Source: Massilia sp.
GTDB taxonomy: Bacteria > Pseudomonadota > Gammaproteobacteria > Burkholderiales > Burkholderiaceae_D
Direction: 5' to 3'
Assembly: GCA_025359245.1 (NCBI GenBank)
Contig: JANYGW010000233.1
Location: forward strand, 1-47,884
DNA length: 47,884 nucleotides
This document shows positions 1-8,725 of the stretch, piece by piece. The notes under the pieces are model-generated. The model did not search any database, was not told the origin of the DNA, and saw nothing but the letters and a program-made list of their open reading frames with translations. Position 1 is the stretch's first letter. Every line of letters begins with the position of its first letter. Both the position numbers and the translations under genes were made by a program.

Positions 1-147
1 CGATGGCCGTTTCGATGGCCTTGTGCACGCGCTGCTTGTTCAGCACCGAAATAAACACCACGGGGATGTAGGCAATGGGCGCAATCTTTTCGAGAATTTT
101 CGCCTCAAAATCCTTGGCCGTATTGGTTTCCTTGTTCTCCAAGTCCC
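1..147 (-). pseudogene. Der/EngA-like GTPase fragment, cut by window edge
   Basis: On the minus strand an open frame reads KETNTAKDFEAKILEKIA, then PVVFISVLNKQRVHKAIE, and runs off the window. This resembles the end of the second G domain of the ribosome-assembly GTPase Der, which has the pattern P-I-V-F-I-S-A-L-x-x-Q-R, and it is closest in style to Bacteroidota versions. Upstream (above ~147) the frame stays open, but the residues no longer look like Der: the expected NKWD stretch is missing. Base composition also becomes visibly more GC-rich there. The fragment may be an assembly join or a genuine remnant. The family call rests on about 45 residues and is tentative. Confidence 0.35.
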
Positions 148-222
148 CGCGTGCGCGAGGACGACATTGGTTTACGGTTTCTGCGGCGGCGGTTTCGCGA
201 TTTCTGCTACTGCGCCGCAATG

Positions 223-247
223 AAAAAAGGGCTCATCGAGCCCTTTG
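223..247 (-). terminator. Rho-independent terminator after yggX
   Basis: Read on the minus strand, a 9-bp stem (AAAGGGCTC / GAGCCCTTT, loop of 3) is followed by a run of six T. It lies 26 bases beyond the yggX stop codon and would end the argA-yggX transcript. Confidence 0.8.
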
Positions 248-272
248 TCTTTTCTGCGGCACAGCTGCCTGC

Positions 273-545
273 TTACTCCGCCGGCGGCACGTAACCCATC
301 GCCGCATCGGCGCCATCGCCGAAGAAATGCTTTTCCATCTGCGTGGCCAGGTACTTGCGCGCGCGCTGGTCGGCCAGGTTCAAGCGGTTTTCGTTGACCA
401 GCATGGTCTGGTGCTTGAGCCATGCCGCCCACGCTTCCTTCGAGACCGATTCCCAGATTTTCTTGCCCAGTTCGCCCGGATACGGCGGGAAATCGAGCCC
501 TTCGGCTTCTTTGTTCAGTTTGATGCAATGCACTGTGCGGGCCAT
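273..545 (-). CDS. yggX: Probable Fe(2+)-trafficking / oxidative damage protection protein YggX
   Basis: This 90-residue cytoplasmic protein matches the YggX family in length and sequence. It starts [18 protein letters not shown], with the conserved Cys at residue 7 and the [12 protein letters not shown] and NENRLNL blocks typical of the family. YggX is thought to limit oxidative damage to iron-sulphur clusters and to influence the chelatable iron pool. The gene follows argA by 35 bases on the same strand and is closed by a clear terminator, so the two are probably co-transcribed. A purine-rich GAGCAAGAG stretch precedes the ATG. Confidence 0.93.
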   Translation of the reverse strand: MARTVHCIKLNKEAEGLDFPPYPGELGKKIWESVSKEAWAAWLKHQTMLVNENRLNLADQRARKYLATQMEKHFFGDGADAAMGYVPPAE

Positions 546-580
546 CTCTTGCTCCTGATGCGATGTCGGTAAAAGGGTGA

Positions 581-1891
581 TTATAAAGGCTTAATCAATA
601 CCTGTGATTTGCGCTGCCAGTTGTACATGTGCTGGCGGTCCTTGGGCAGGGCGTCGACCGTGGCAGGCAGGAAGCCGCGCTTCTTGAACCAGTGCGAGGT
701 GCGCGTGGTCAGCACGAACAGCTGCTTGATGCCGGCCGCGCGCGCCCGGTTCTCGATATGCTTGAGGATACGCTCGCCGTCGCCCTGCGCCTGCACTTCC
801 GGGTTGACCGTCAGGCAGGCCATTTCGGCCATGCGCTCGGCCGGGAACGGATACAGCGCCGCGCAGCCGAAAATGACGCCATCGTGCTCGATGACGGAGA
901 AGTTGTCGATCTCGCGCTCGATCAGTTCGCGTCCGCGCTTGACCAGCGTGCCGTCCGCTTCGAGCGGCTCGATCAGCTTGATGATGCCGCCCACGTCCTC
1001 GATGGTCGCCATGCGCAGGCTTTCCAGGTTTTCGTGGCTGATCATGGTGCCCACGCCATCGTGGGTGAACAGTTCGAGCAGGGCCGAGCCGTCCATCTCG
1101 TAGGGCAGGATGTGGGCGCGCGGCACGCCGCTGTCGCAGGCCTTGATCGCGTGCTGCAGGTAGAACGCGGCGTCGGCCGGCAAAAAGCCCGCTTGCAGTA
1201 CCGCTTCGGCCTGGTGCGACGACAGTTCGCGGATTTCGGTGCCGGCTTGGTCGGTCATCATCGGCGTTTCGGTGATGAAGATGATCTTGTCGGCGTGCAG
1301 GGCGATGGCGGTGGTGACGGCCACGTCTTCCATGGTCAGGTTGAATACTTCGCCGGTCGGCGAGAAACCCAGCGGCGAGAGCAGCACCACGCTGTCGGTG
1401 GCCAGGATCGCGTGGATGGTCTCGGCGGCGACCTTGCGCGTCATGCCGGTCAGCTCGAGGTCGACCCCGTCGATCACGCCCAGCGGGCGGGCGGTGACGA
1501 AATTGCCCGAGATGATGCGGATCGCCGCGTGCGCCATCGGCGTGTTTGGCAAGCCCTGGCTGAAGGCGGCCTCGATGTCGAGGCGCAGTTCGCCGGCCGC
1601 TTCCTTGGCGCATTCGAGCGCCGCGATGTCGGTGATGCGGATGCCGTTATGAAAACGACCCTCGACGTTCCGCAGCGCCAGCTGTTCGGCTACCTGCGGG
1701 CGCGAACCGTGCACCACCACCACCCGGATCCCGAGCGCGACCAGCAGCGACAGATCTTGCGCCAGCACCGGCAGCGCGCCGGCAGTGACAAGCTCACCCG
1801 GGAAGGCGACCACGAAGGTCTTGCCACGGAAGGCGTGGACGTAGGGCGCGACCGAGCGCAGCCATTGGACGAATTGGTTAAAGGTTTCCAT
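581..1891 (-). CDS. argA: Amino-acid N-acetyltransferase (N-acetylglutamate synthase)
   Basis: It catalyses the first step of arginine synthesis, acetyl-CoA plus glutamate to N-acetylglutamate. The 436-residue protein has an N-terminal amino-acid-kinase-like domain (about 1-280; [13 protein letters not shown] near residue 50) that usually serves for arginine feedback, followed by a GNAT acetyltransferase domain (about 290-436). The acetyl-CoA loop is [11 protein letters not shown], and the end has HWFKKRGF. I chose the ATG at 1891 ([10 protein letters not shown]) because homologues begin there. An ATG three codons upstream is possible, while the longer open frame overlaps hrpA and is low-complexity shadow. 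It diverges from hrpA across 55 bases and is followed by yggX. Confidence 0.93.
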   Translation of the reverse strand: METFNQFVQWLRSVAPYVHAFRGKTFVVAFPGELVTAGALPVLAQDLSLLVALGIRVVVVHGSRPQVAEQLALRNVEGRFHNGIRITDIAALECAKEAAGELRLDIEAAFSQGLPNTPMAHAAIRIISGNFVTARPLGVIDGVDLELTGMTRKVAAETIHAILATDSVVLLSPLGFSPTGEVFNLTMEDVAVTTAIALHADKIIFITETPMMTDQAGTEIRELSSHQAEAVLQAGFLPADAAFYLQHAIKACDSGVPRAHILPYEMDGSALLELFTHDGVGTMISHENLESLRMATIEDVGGIIKLIEPLEADGTLVKRGRELIEREIDNFSVIEHDGVIFGCAALYPFPAERMAEMACLTVNPEVQAQGDGERILKHIENRARAAGIKQLFVLTTRTSHWFKKRGFLPATVDALPKDRQHMYNWQRKSQVLIKPL

Positions 1892-1898
1892 TTGCCGC

Positions 1899-1906
1899 AT
1901 TATAAT
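1899..1906. promoter_or_regulatory. Overlapping divergent -10 boxes between argA and hrpA
   Basis: TATAAT occurs on the plus strand at 1901-1906, 40 bases before the hrpA ATG. The same stretch read on the minus strand gives TATAAT at 1904-1899, only 8 bases from the argA ATG. No good -35 box stands at ideal spacing on either strand. If the minus-strand box is used, the argA message would be nearly leaderless. This is inference from motif position only. Confidence 0.35.
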
Positions 1907-1946
1907 TCGCTGCGCGACTTGCGCACCAAATACTATGTAAAAAACA

Positions 1947-4900
1947 ATGTCAGAACAGCGTAACAAGCCTTCCACGCCATCAGTGCCGGCGCCAACCCCG
2001 ACGCGCAGCCCCGCAGAACGCGCCCCGCGCGCGCCGCAGGGCACGCCTGCGGCCGCGGCCAAGCCCGCGCGCGAGGGCCAGCATCCGCGTGGACAGCGTC
2101 CGCCGCGTGAAGGCCAGCCAGGCGCCCAGCGTGCGCCGCGCGAAGGCCAGCCGGCCGCGCCGCGTGCACCGCGCCCGCCGCCGATGCGCACGCCGCTGCC
2201 GGAGATCACTTATCCGGAAGACCTGCCAGTCTCGGGCCGGCGCCAGGACATTGCCAAGGCGTTGACCGAGAACCAGGTCATCATTGTGTGCGGCGAGACC
2301 GGTTCCGGCAAGACCACCCAGCTGCCGAAGATCTGCCTCGAGCTCGGGCGCGGCGAAAAGGGCCTGATCGGCCACACCCAGCCGCGCCGGATCGCCGCCT
2401 CGTCGACCGCCAAGCGCATCGCGCAGGAACTGGGCACGCCGCTGGGCGAACACGTCGGCTTCAAGGTGCGCTTCACCGACACGCTCAAGCCCGGCGCCTG
2501 GGTCAAGCTGATGACCGACGGTATCCTGCTGGCCGAGACCCAGACCGATCCGCTGCTGAAGAATTACGACACGATCATCATCGATGAGGCGCACGAGCGC
2601 AGCCTGAACATCGATTTCCTGCTCGGCTACCTGAAGCAGCTGCTGCCGCGCCGCCCCGACCTGAAGGTGATCATCACGTCGGCGACCATCGACGCTGACC
2701 GCTTCGCGCGCCATTTCGGCACGCCCGGCAAGCCGGCCCCGGTGATCGAAGTGTCGGGCCGCCTGTACCAGGTCGAAGTGCGCTACCGTCCAGTCGACCG
2801 CGACCAGGTGTTGACGGGCGCCCCCGACAGCGGCAAGCCGCCGCCGAAAGCCCAGGCCGCGCGCGAAAAGCGCGACCTGATGGACGCCGTGGTCGACGGC
2901 GTCGATGAAGTGTGCCGCCTCGGCTCGGGCGACGTGCTGGTGTTCATGCCGGGCGAGCGCGAAATCCGCGACTGCGCCGAAGCGCTGCGCAAGCACCATC
3001 CGCCGCACGTGGAGATCCTGCCGCTGTTCGCCCGCCTGTCGGTCGAGGAGCAGGAAAAAGTCTTCAAGACCAGCAACGCGCGCCGCATCGTGCTGGCCAC
3101 CAACGTGGCTGAAACCTCGCTGACCGTGCCGGGCATCCGCTACGTAGTCGACGCCGGCCTGGCGCGCGTGAAGCGCTACAGCTTCCGCAACAAGGTCGAG
3201 CAGCTGCAGGTCGAGCCGATCGCGCAGTCGGCCGCCAACCAGCGCGCCGGCCGCTGCGGCCGCGTGGCCGACGGTGTCTGCATCCGCCTGTACGACGAAC
3301 AGGATTTCAATCAGCGCCCCAAGTTCACCGAGCCGGAAATCCTGCGCTCGTCGCTGGCGGCCGTCATCTTGCGCATGAAATCGCTGCACCTGACCGACGT
3401 CGAGACCTTCCCCTTCATCGAGCCGCCGCAAGGCCGCGCGATCGCCGACGGCTACCAGCTGCTGCAGGAAGTGGGCGCGGTCGACGACACCAACGAGCTG
3501 ACGCCGCTGGGCCACAAGCTGGCCAAGCTGCCGCTCGACCCGCGTGTCGGCCGCATGATCCTGGCCGCGCTGGAAAACGCCTGCCTGACCGAGATGCTAG
3601 TGATCGCCTCGGCGCTGTCGGTGCAGGATCCGCGCGACCGCCCGATGGAGCACCAGCAGGCGGCCGACGAAGCGCACAAGAAGTTCGCCGACGAGAAGTC
3701 CGAATTCCTGACCTATATTAAAATCTGGCGCTGGTTCGAAGCGGCCATCGAACACAAGAAGACCAACCGCCAGCTGATGGAAACCTGCCGCGGCAGCTTT
3801 TTGTCGCAGGTGCGCCTGCGCGAATGGCGCGATGTCCATTCGCAGCTGCTGACCATCGTCAAGGAGCAGGGCTGGCGCATGAATGAGCTGCCGGCCACCT
3901 ACGAGAACCTGCATGCGGCGCTGCTGACCGGCCTGCTCGGCAACATCGGCTTCAAGTCCGACGACGAACCAGGCGCCGGCTACCTGGGCGCGCGCGGCAT
4001 CCGCTTCCATATCTGGCCCGGCTCGTCGCTGCTGAAAAAGCCGGGCAAGTGGATCATGGCGGCCGAGCTGGTCGACACCACGCGCCTGTATGCGCGTTGC
4101 GTGGCCCAGATCCAGCCGGAGTGGATCGAGCGGGTCGGCAGCCACCTGCTGAAAAAATCCTGGGGCGAGCCGCGCTGGGAAAAGCATGCGGCGCAGGTCA
4201 GCGCGTCCGAACGCGCGACCCTGCACGGGATCGTCATCTACAGCCAGCGCCGCATCAACTACGGCCAGTTCAATCCGTTCGAGGCGCGCGAGATTTTCAT
4301 CCGCGATGCGCTGGTGGGCGGCGACTTCAACACGCGCGCGCCGTTCTTTGCGCACAACCACAAGCTGGTCAAGGAAATCGAGAACCTCGAGCACAAGTCG
4401 CGCCGGCTCGACGTGCTGGTCGACGACCAGCTGATCGCCGCCTTTTACGACAAGCTGATCCCGGCCGATATCGTCAACGGCGCCGGCTTCGAGAAGTGGC
4501 ACAAGGACGCGACGCAGAAGGAACCGAAGCTGCTGTTCCTGAACCGCGAAGAGCTGATGCGCCACGAAGCGGCCGGCGTGACGACCGAGCTGTTCCCGAA
4601 GATCATGACAGTGACCGGCATCGAGATGCAGCTGACCTACCATTTCGAGCCGGGCAGCCTGCGCGACGGCGTGACGATGGCGGTGCCGCTGTTCGCGCTG
4701 AACCAGATGCCGCGCGAGCGCGCCGACTGGCTGGTGCCGGGCATGCTGAAGGAGAAGGTGCACCTGCTGCTCAAGTCCCTGCCGCAAAAGCTGCGCCGCC
4801 ATTGCGTGCCGCTGCCCGACTATGCGGCCAAGTTCTGCGAGCGCATGCACGAGGGCGGCCTGTTCGGACGGGGCGACCTGGTCGACGCGCTGATCGCCGA

Positions 4901-6017
4901 CATCCGCAAGCAGACCAGCCTGGCGGTGCTGACCACCGACTTCAAGCCGGAGACGCTGCCGGCCCACCATTTCATGAACTTCAAGGTCATCGACGAGCAT
5001 GGCCGCCAGCTCGACATGGGCCGCAACCTGGCCACGCTGCAGGCCGAATTCGGCGGCCAGGCGCGCCAGAGCTTCCAGAAGCTGGCCGAAGTGTCGGTGC
5101 CGGCGGCGCACGCCGCGGCGGCAGCCAGGGGCGTGCCGGCGCAAGCGGCCAAGCCGAACACCAGCGCCCATATCGGGCTGACCAGCTGGAGCTTCGGCGA
5201 GCTGCCGGAACTGCTCGAAATCGTGCAGGGCAAGCTGACCCTGATCGGCTTCCCGGCGCAGGTCGACAAGGGCAGCCACTGCGACCTGGAAGTGTTCGAC
5301 GACCCGACCGTGGCGGCGCGCACCCACCGCGTCGGCCTGCGCCGCCTGTTTGCGCTGCAGTTCAAGGAACAGCTCAAGTTCGTCGAGAAGAACATCCCCG
5401 GCCTGCAGCAGATGGGCATGCAGTTCATGGCCATGGGCTCGCAGGAAGAGCTGCGCGACCAGATCATCCAGAAGGCGATCGACATCGCCTGCCTGCAGGA
5501 TCCGCTGCCGGTCGACGCGGCCGCGTTCAACAAGCGCAAGGACGAGGGCAAGTCGCGTCTGACCTTGCTGGTCAATGAAATCGCGCGCCTGTTGGCGCAG
5601 GTGCTGACCGAATTCCACGGACTGCCGAAGAAGCTGCAAGGCGTCAATTTGCAGGCGGCGGCCGACATGCAGGCGCAGTTGCAGGGGCTGGTCAACAAGC
5701 GCTTCCTGCTCGATAACGAGTACACGCAGCTGGCGCACTTCCCGCGCTATCTGAAGGCGATCAATGTACGCCTCGAGAAGCTGCGCGCCGATCCGGCCCG
5801 CGACGCCAAGCTGATGGCCGAGTGGACCCAGGCCGCCAGCGCCTTCCTGCGCGCGTCCAAGGACCGGCTGGCGGGCAAGAACACCGATCCGAAGCTGGTC
5901 GAATTTCGCTGGATGCTGGAGGAGTTGCGGGTCTCGCTGTACGCCCAGGAGCTGAGGACGCCAATGCCGGTGTCGGCCAAGCGGCTGCAGAAAGTGTGGG
6001 AGTCGATGCAGCGCTAG
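1947..6017 (+). CDS. hrpA: ATP-dependent RNA helicase HrpA (DEAH box)
   Basis: This 1356-residue DEAH/RHA helicase works on RNA. In E. coli HrpA has been linked to rescue of stalled ribosomes and fimbrial mRNA processing. Visible motifs are Walker A GETGSGKTT (about residue 115), DEAH (about 213), the SAT motif ITSATIDADRF (about 245), TNVAETSLTVPGI and QRAGRCGR (about 431). The long C-terminal DUF3418-type region typical of HrpA follows. The first ~85 residues are a low-complexity Pro/Arg/Gly/Ala tail with repeats of the type PREGQP, absent from the E. coli protein. No strong Shine-Dalgarno precedes the ATG. The gene is transcribed divergently from argA. Confidence 0.95.
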   Translation: MSEQRNKPSTPSVPAPTPTRSPAERAPRAPQGTPAAAAKPAREGQHPRGQRPPREGQPGAQRAPREGQPAAPRAPRPPPMRTPLPEITYPEDLPVSGRRQDIAKALTENQVIIVCGETGSGKTTQLPKICLELGRGEKGLIGHTQPRRIAASSTAKRIAQELGTPLGEHVGFKVRFTDTLKPGAWVKLMTDGILLAETQTDPLLKNYDTIIIDEAHERSLNIDFLLGYLKQLLPRRPDLKVIITSATIDADRFARHFGTPGKPAPVIEVSGRLYQVEVRYRPVDRDQVLTGAPDSGKPPPKAQAAREKRDLMDAVVDGVDEVCRLGSGDVLVFMPGEREIRDCAEALRKHHPPHVEILPLFARLSVEEQEKVFKTSNARRIVLATNVAETSLTVPGIRYVVDAGLARVKRYSFRNKVEQLQVEPIAQSAANQRAGRCGRVADGVCIRLYDEQDFNQRPKFTEPEILRSSLAAVILRMKSLHLTDVETFPFIEPPQGRAIADGYQLLQEVGAVDDTNELTPLGHKLAKLPLDPRVGRMILAALENACLTEMLVIASALSVQDPRDRPMEHQQAADEAHKKFADEKSEFLTYIKIWRWFEAAIEHKKTNRQLMETCRGSFLSQVRLREWRDVHSQLLTIVKEQGWRMNELPATYENLHAALLTGLLGNIGFKSDDEPGAGYLGARGIRFHIWPGSSLLKKPGKWIMAAELVDTTRLYARCVAQIQPEWIERVGSHLLKKSWGEPRWEKHAAQVSASERATLHGIVIYSQRRINYGQFNPFEAREIFIRDALVGGDFNTRAPFFAHNHKLVKEIENLEHKSRRLDVLVDDQLIAAFYDKLIPADIVNGAGFEKWHKDATQKEPKLLFLNREELMRHEAAGVTTELFPKIMTVTGIEMQLTYHFEPGSLRDGVTMAVPLFALNQMPRERADWLVPGMLKEKVHLLLKSLPQKLRRHCVPLPDYAAKFCERMHEGGLFGRGDLVDALIADIRKQTSLAVLTTDFKPETLPAHHFMNFKVIDEHGRQLDMGRNLATLQAEFGGQARQSFQKLAEVSVPAAHAAAAARGVPAQAAKPNTSAHIGLTSWSFGELPELLEIVQGKLTLIGFPAQVDKGSHCDLEVFDDPTVAARTHRVGLRRLFALQFKEQLKFVEKNIPGLQQMGMQFMAMGSQEELRDQIIQKAIDIACLQDPLPVDAAAFNKRKDEGKSRLTLLVNEIARLLAQVLTEFHGLPKKLQGVNLQAAADMQAQLQGLVNKRFLLDNEYTQLAHFPRYLKAINVRLEKLRADPARDAKLMAEWTQAASAFLRASKDRLAGKNTDPKLVEFRWMLEELRVSLYAQELRTPMPVSAKRLQKVWESMQR

Positions 6018-6042
6018 GGCGGAACAGTTTGCCGTTCCGCCC
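6017..6042. terminator. GC-rich hairpin after hrpA
   Basis: GGGCGGAAC and GTTCCGCCC form a 9-bp stem with an 8-base loop right at the hrpA stop codon, between the convergent hrpA and PRC-barrel genes. There is no T-tract on either side, so it is at best a bidirectional or Rho-assisted terminator. Confidence 0.5.
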
Positions 6043-6054
6043 TGCGCGGTGCGC

Positions 6055-6516
6055 CTAGTGCGGTGTGCTGCCCATGCCGGGACGGGTGCTGGCGCTGCCC
6101 GGGATGGTGCCGCTCATGGTCGGATCGGTGCCGTAGAAGTTATGCACTTCGTTCGACCAGGCCACGTCGCTCATGTCGGGCCAGTTGTCAGGGTCGAAGC
6201 CCGGCGCTTTTTTCAGCTGGTCCTTGTCGACATTGAGTACGAAGCGCTTGTTGACGGTGTCGAGGTGCAGCGCTTGCCAGGGCACGGCAAACAGTTTTGC
6301 GCCCAGGCCCAGGAAACCGCCGAACGACAGCACGGCATAGGCGACTTGCGCGCTGCGCATGTCGATCATGATTTCCTTGATGTCGCCCAGGTTCTCATCC
6401 TTCCCGTTGACGACGTTGTCGCCGATCAGCGTGTCGGCGCCCATCAAGGCGGGGCCGGGTCCTGTGCTGGCGCTGCTCTTGTAGATCCCATACCGGTCGC
6501 GGTCTGCATAGCTCAT
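6055..6516 (-). CDS. PRC-barrel domain protein
   Basis: The 153-residue soluble protein begins MSYADRDRYGIYKSS. It carries a PRC-barrel-like stretch (about residues 22-90) with GADTLIGDNVVNGKDENLGDIKE, followed by IDMRSAQVAYAVLSFGGFLG, the usual beta-barrel signature shared with photosynthetic reaction-centre H subunits and RimM. The remainder ends in a flexible Thr/Ser/Gly/Pro tail. Stand-alone PRC-barrel proteins are often stress-induced, but the exact role is unknown. The start at 6516 is preceded by AGGAGATAACC, a strong ribosome-binding site, so the longer upstream frame is not used. Confidence 0.82.
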   Translation of the reverse strand: MSYADRDRYGIYKSSASTGPGPALMGADTLIGDNVVNGKDENLGDIKEIMIDMRSAQVAYAVLSFGGFLGLGAKLFAVPWQALHLDTVNKRFVLNVDKDQLKKAPGFDPDNWPDMSDVAWSNEVHNFYGTDPTMSGTIPGSASTRPGMGSTPH

Positions 6517-6736
6517 GGTTATCTCCTGTAGTCGTTCATTGGGTGAGCTCAGTCGCTCACCGGACCAGACTAGGTTGTCGCCTTGGCGTGCGCTTGACAT
6601 GGGTCAATCGTGTCCTTGCAGGGGCCTTCTTGGCGAGAGTGTTGCTTAATTGTTGAGATATTTATGTTATGCGGGATAGCGCACAGAGCGCGGTTTTTCG
6701 ACGGGATATTCTTGTAAAAAAACCCGGAGACTCATC

Positions 6737-6853
6737 ATGATGTTCATTACTTCCCGCTGCAACAACGCCGGCCCGCTGGGCAAACCGATCCCGACCCGCT
6801 CGTTCGTGACCTCGCTGTTGTCGCGCTTCGCCGCGTCCAGGCTGCGATGGTAA
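6737..6853 (+). CDS. Small leader ORF (38 aa) overlapping the esterase start
   Basis: An ATG at 6737, preceded by CCGGAGACTCATC (a good ribosome-binding site), opens a 38-codon frame. It starts MMFITSRCNNAGPLGKPIP and ends in a basic Arg-rich tail. Its stop overlaps the ATG of the following esterase gene in ATGGTAA. That arrangement suggests translational coupling or a leader peptide. No family is recognised. The esterase start itself has no separate strong ribosome-binding site, which makes the coupling idea plausible. Confidence 0.45.
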   Translation: MMFITSRCNNAGPLGKPIPTRSFVTSLLSRFAASRLRW

Positions 6854-7995
6854 AAGCTGCCAATCCCTGGTTGCGCACCTTGCTGCGCGCCGGGAAAAAG
6901 CAGCAACGCACGGTCACCCGCGCGTTGACAGTCCTGCTTGCGGCGCCCAAGCCCAAGCCGAAACCAAAATCAAAACCGAAACCCAGGACTGCGCCGGCTA
7001 AGAAAGCGGCGCCGCCGGTGCGCGCTTCAACCGTTGCGCGCACGGGGCCACGAGTCGCCCTCGCTGCGCCCGCGCCGGCCGTCGGCAAGTGGCTGGCGTC
7101 GCATTATTCCGGCCGCGCCGACCGTGGCGCCGGTGCGCTGCGCCGCATGAGCTACTGGCTGTATCTGCCCGAACGCGCGCCCGGCCCGGCCGGATGGCCG
7201 TTGCTGGTGATGCTGCACGGCTGCGACCAGAGCGCGACCCTGTTCGCGCAGGGAACGCGCATGAACCACTGGGCCGACAAGCAGGGCTTCGCCGTGCTCT
7301 ACCCGCAGCAGTCGATCAGCGCGCACCCCCATCGCTGCTGGAAATGGTATGACCGCGCCACCCAGCAGGGCGGCGGCGATGTCAGCCTGATCGTCGGCAT
7401 CATCAGCAAAGTCATGGACGGCTATCCGGTCGACCGTTCGCGCGTATCGATCTGCGGCATTTCGGCCGGCGCCGGCATGGCCAATATCGTCGCGCTCAAT
7501 CATCCGGAGTTGTTTGCCGCGCTGGGCATGCATTCGGGGCCGCTGTATGGCGCCGGCCATAGCATGATCGGCGCGCTCGGCGTGATGAAGCACGGCGCCA
7601 GCGACCGGGTCGACAGCGCGATCGCGGAAGTGCTGCTCAAGCGCCCCGGCTTTCCGGACATGCCGACCATGCTGATTCACGGTGAGGAAGACCATGTGGT
7701 GCGGCCGGTCAACCAGGCGCAGTTGACGCGCCAGGCGATGCTGCTCAACCGCCTGCCGCACGGCTCCCCGGTGACGATGGCGAGCAGGGACGGCACCCGG
7801 CGCGCCCATCCTTACCGGGTACATGACGTCTATCGCGGGCGCACGCTGATGCTGCGCGTCGCCCAGATCGCCGAACTACAGCACGCGTGGAGCGGCGGCG
7901 ACGAGCGCCTGTCCTTCAATTCCGGCGCCGGGCCGGATGCCAGCAAGATGCTGCTGGACTTCTTTTCCAAACAGCGGCGCGGCACGGCCGCGTAA
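6847..7995 (+). CDS. PHB depolymerase family esterase
   Basis: This 382-residue alpha/beta hydrolase belongs to the LpqC / polyhydroxybutyrate-depolymerase-like family. It has the HGCDQ oxyanion block after VMLHG, the nucleophile elbow GISAGAG (Ser about 206), a probable acidic residue in HGEEDHVV and a terminal His in QHAWSGGD. These families hydrolyse short polyester or aryl-ester bonds; the substrate here is unknown. The N-terminus (about residues 20-60) has a Lys-Pro repeat run and Ala-rich sequence, more like a linker than a standard signal peptide, so export is uncertain. Translation may be coupled to the 38-codon ORF just upstream. Confidence 0.85.
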   Translation: MVKAANPWLRTLLRAGKKQQRTVTRALTVLLAAPKPKPKPKSKPKPRTAPAKKAAPPVRASTVARTGPRVALAAPAPAVGKWLASHYSGRADRGAGALRRMSYWLYLPERAPGPAGWPLLVMLHGCDQSATLFAQGTRMNHWADKQGFAVLYPQQSISAHPHRCWKWYDRATQQGGGDVSLIVGIISKVMDGYPVDRSRVSICGISAGAGMANIVALNHPELFAALGMHSGPLYGAGHSMIGALGVMKHGASDRVDSAIAEVLLKRPGFPDMPTMLIHGEEDHVVRPVNQAQLTRQAMLLNRLPHGSPVTMASRDGTRRAHPYRVHDVYRGRTLMLRVAQIAELQHAWSGGDERLSFNSGAGPDASKMLLDFFSKQRRGTAA

Positions 7996-7998
7996 CCG

Positions 7999-8355
7999 CT
8001 ACGGCTTTTTCAGCGCCGCGTTGATATGGGCCGCCGTTGCCCGCGCATCGGCCACGCCCATCACGATCCGGTCCCAGCGCTCCCCCGCCAGCTCGATGAC
8101 CACCGGATGGGTGCCGCGCGTAACGAAGACAAACTGCTTTTCGCCGCCTCGGTGATAGGTACCGGCCGAGATCACACCCGGGATCCCGGTGCCGGGCGCG
8201 CGCAGGCCCAGCGCCGAACCCTGGAAACCCTCGTCGTCGGTGGCGCCGCGCACATTCGCCAGCGGGATGCGCACGCTTTTGTGGAAGGCGGCCAGCGCTT
8301 CCCAAAAACTCAGGTGGATGAGCAGTTCGCGGTCAGTCAGTTCAATCCTGGGCAT
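7999..8355 (-). CDS. PH-domain-like protein of unknown function
   Basis: The 118-residue soluble protein begins MPRIELTDRELLIHLSFWE. Its alternating beta-strand pattern, with GTYHRGGEKQFVFVTRG and HPVVIEL followed by a terminal helix, suggests a bacterial pleckstrin-homology-like fold. No catalytic motif is visible. The ATG at 8355 lies inside the end of the TetR-type gene (14-base overlap), so it is co-translated with it and is the last gene of the CPBP-TetR-PH operon. An ATG five codons upstream is an alternative start. Confidence 0.6.
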   Translation of the reverse strand: MPRIELTDRELLIHLSFWEALAAFHKSVRIPLANVRGATDDEGFQGSALGLRAPGTGIPGVISAGTYHRGGEKQFVFVTRGTHPVVIELAGERWDRIVMGVADARATAAHINAALKKP

Positions 8356-8725
8356 GGCTATCCTTGTCATTCAGGTGTTCCAGCAAGCGGGTGCCGAGCA
8401 GCATGGCGTTGTCGGCCTGCGATGCCGCCAGCGCGGCGCGGCACATGGCCGTGATGGCCTGGTCGGCCGGCGCCATCTCTTTCAGGGCGATGATCAACAG
8501 GTCGAGCGACTCGCCGCGTGTGTGCCAGCCTGGCGCCAGCGCGCGTGCGAGGACTTTCTCGAACAAGTTGCGCTTGGAGCCGAAGGCCTTGTACAGGCTG
8601 CCCCGCTGCAGGCCGGTGGCGCCAAGCAGGTCGTCGACCGAGGCGGCGTTGAAGCCGAGCCGGCCGAAGACTTCGGCGGCCTTGGCGATCACCTCGTCTT
8701 CATCAAACGTTCTGGGTCTGGCCAT
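8342..8725 (-). CDS. TetR-family transcriptional regulator (short)
   Basis: This 127-residue regulator begins MARPRTFDEDEV. It has a clear TetR helix-turn-helix (about residues 8-55; SVDDLLGATGLQRGSLYKAF). Typical members are ~190 residues, so the ligand-binding half is short here. The C-terminal part (about 65-127) keeps only a few helices. The gene overlaps the upstream CPBP gene by 23 bases and the downstream PH gene by 14. It probably autoregulates the operon through palindromes in the region 9634-9675. Confidence 0.82.
   Translation of the reverse strand: MARPRTFDEDEVIAKAAEVFGRLGFNAASVDDLLGATGLQRGSLYKAFGSKRNLFEKVLARALAPGWHTRGESLDLLIIALKEMAPADQAITAMCRAALAASQADNAMLLGTRLLEHLNDKDSHAQD

Noticed and set aside
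3597..5738. Long antisense frame inside hrpA
   Set aside because: Composition is typical of the antisense of a GC-rich gene (Leu/Gln/Arg/His-rich), with no family resemblance and no ribosome-binding site.
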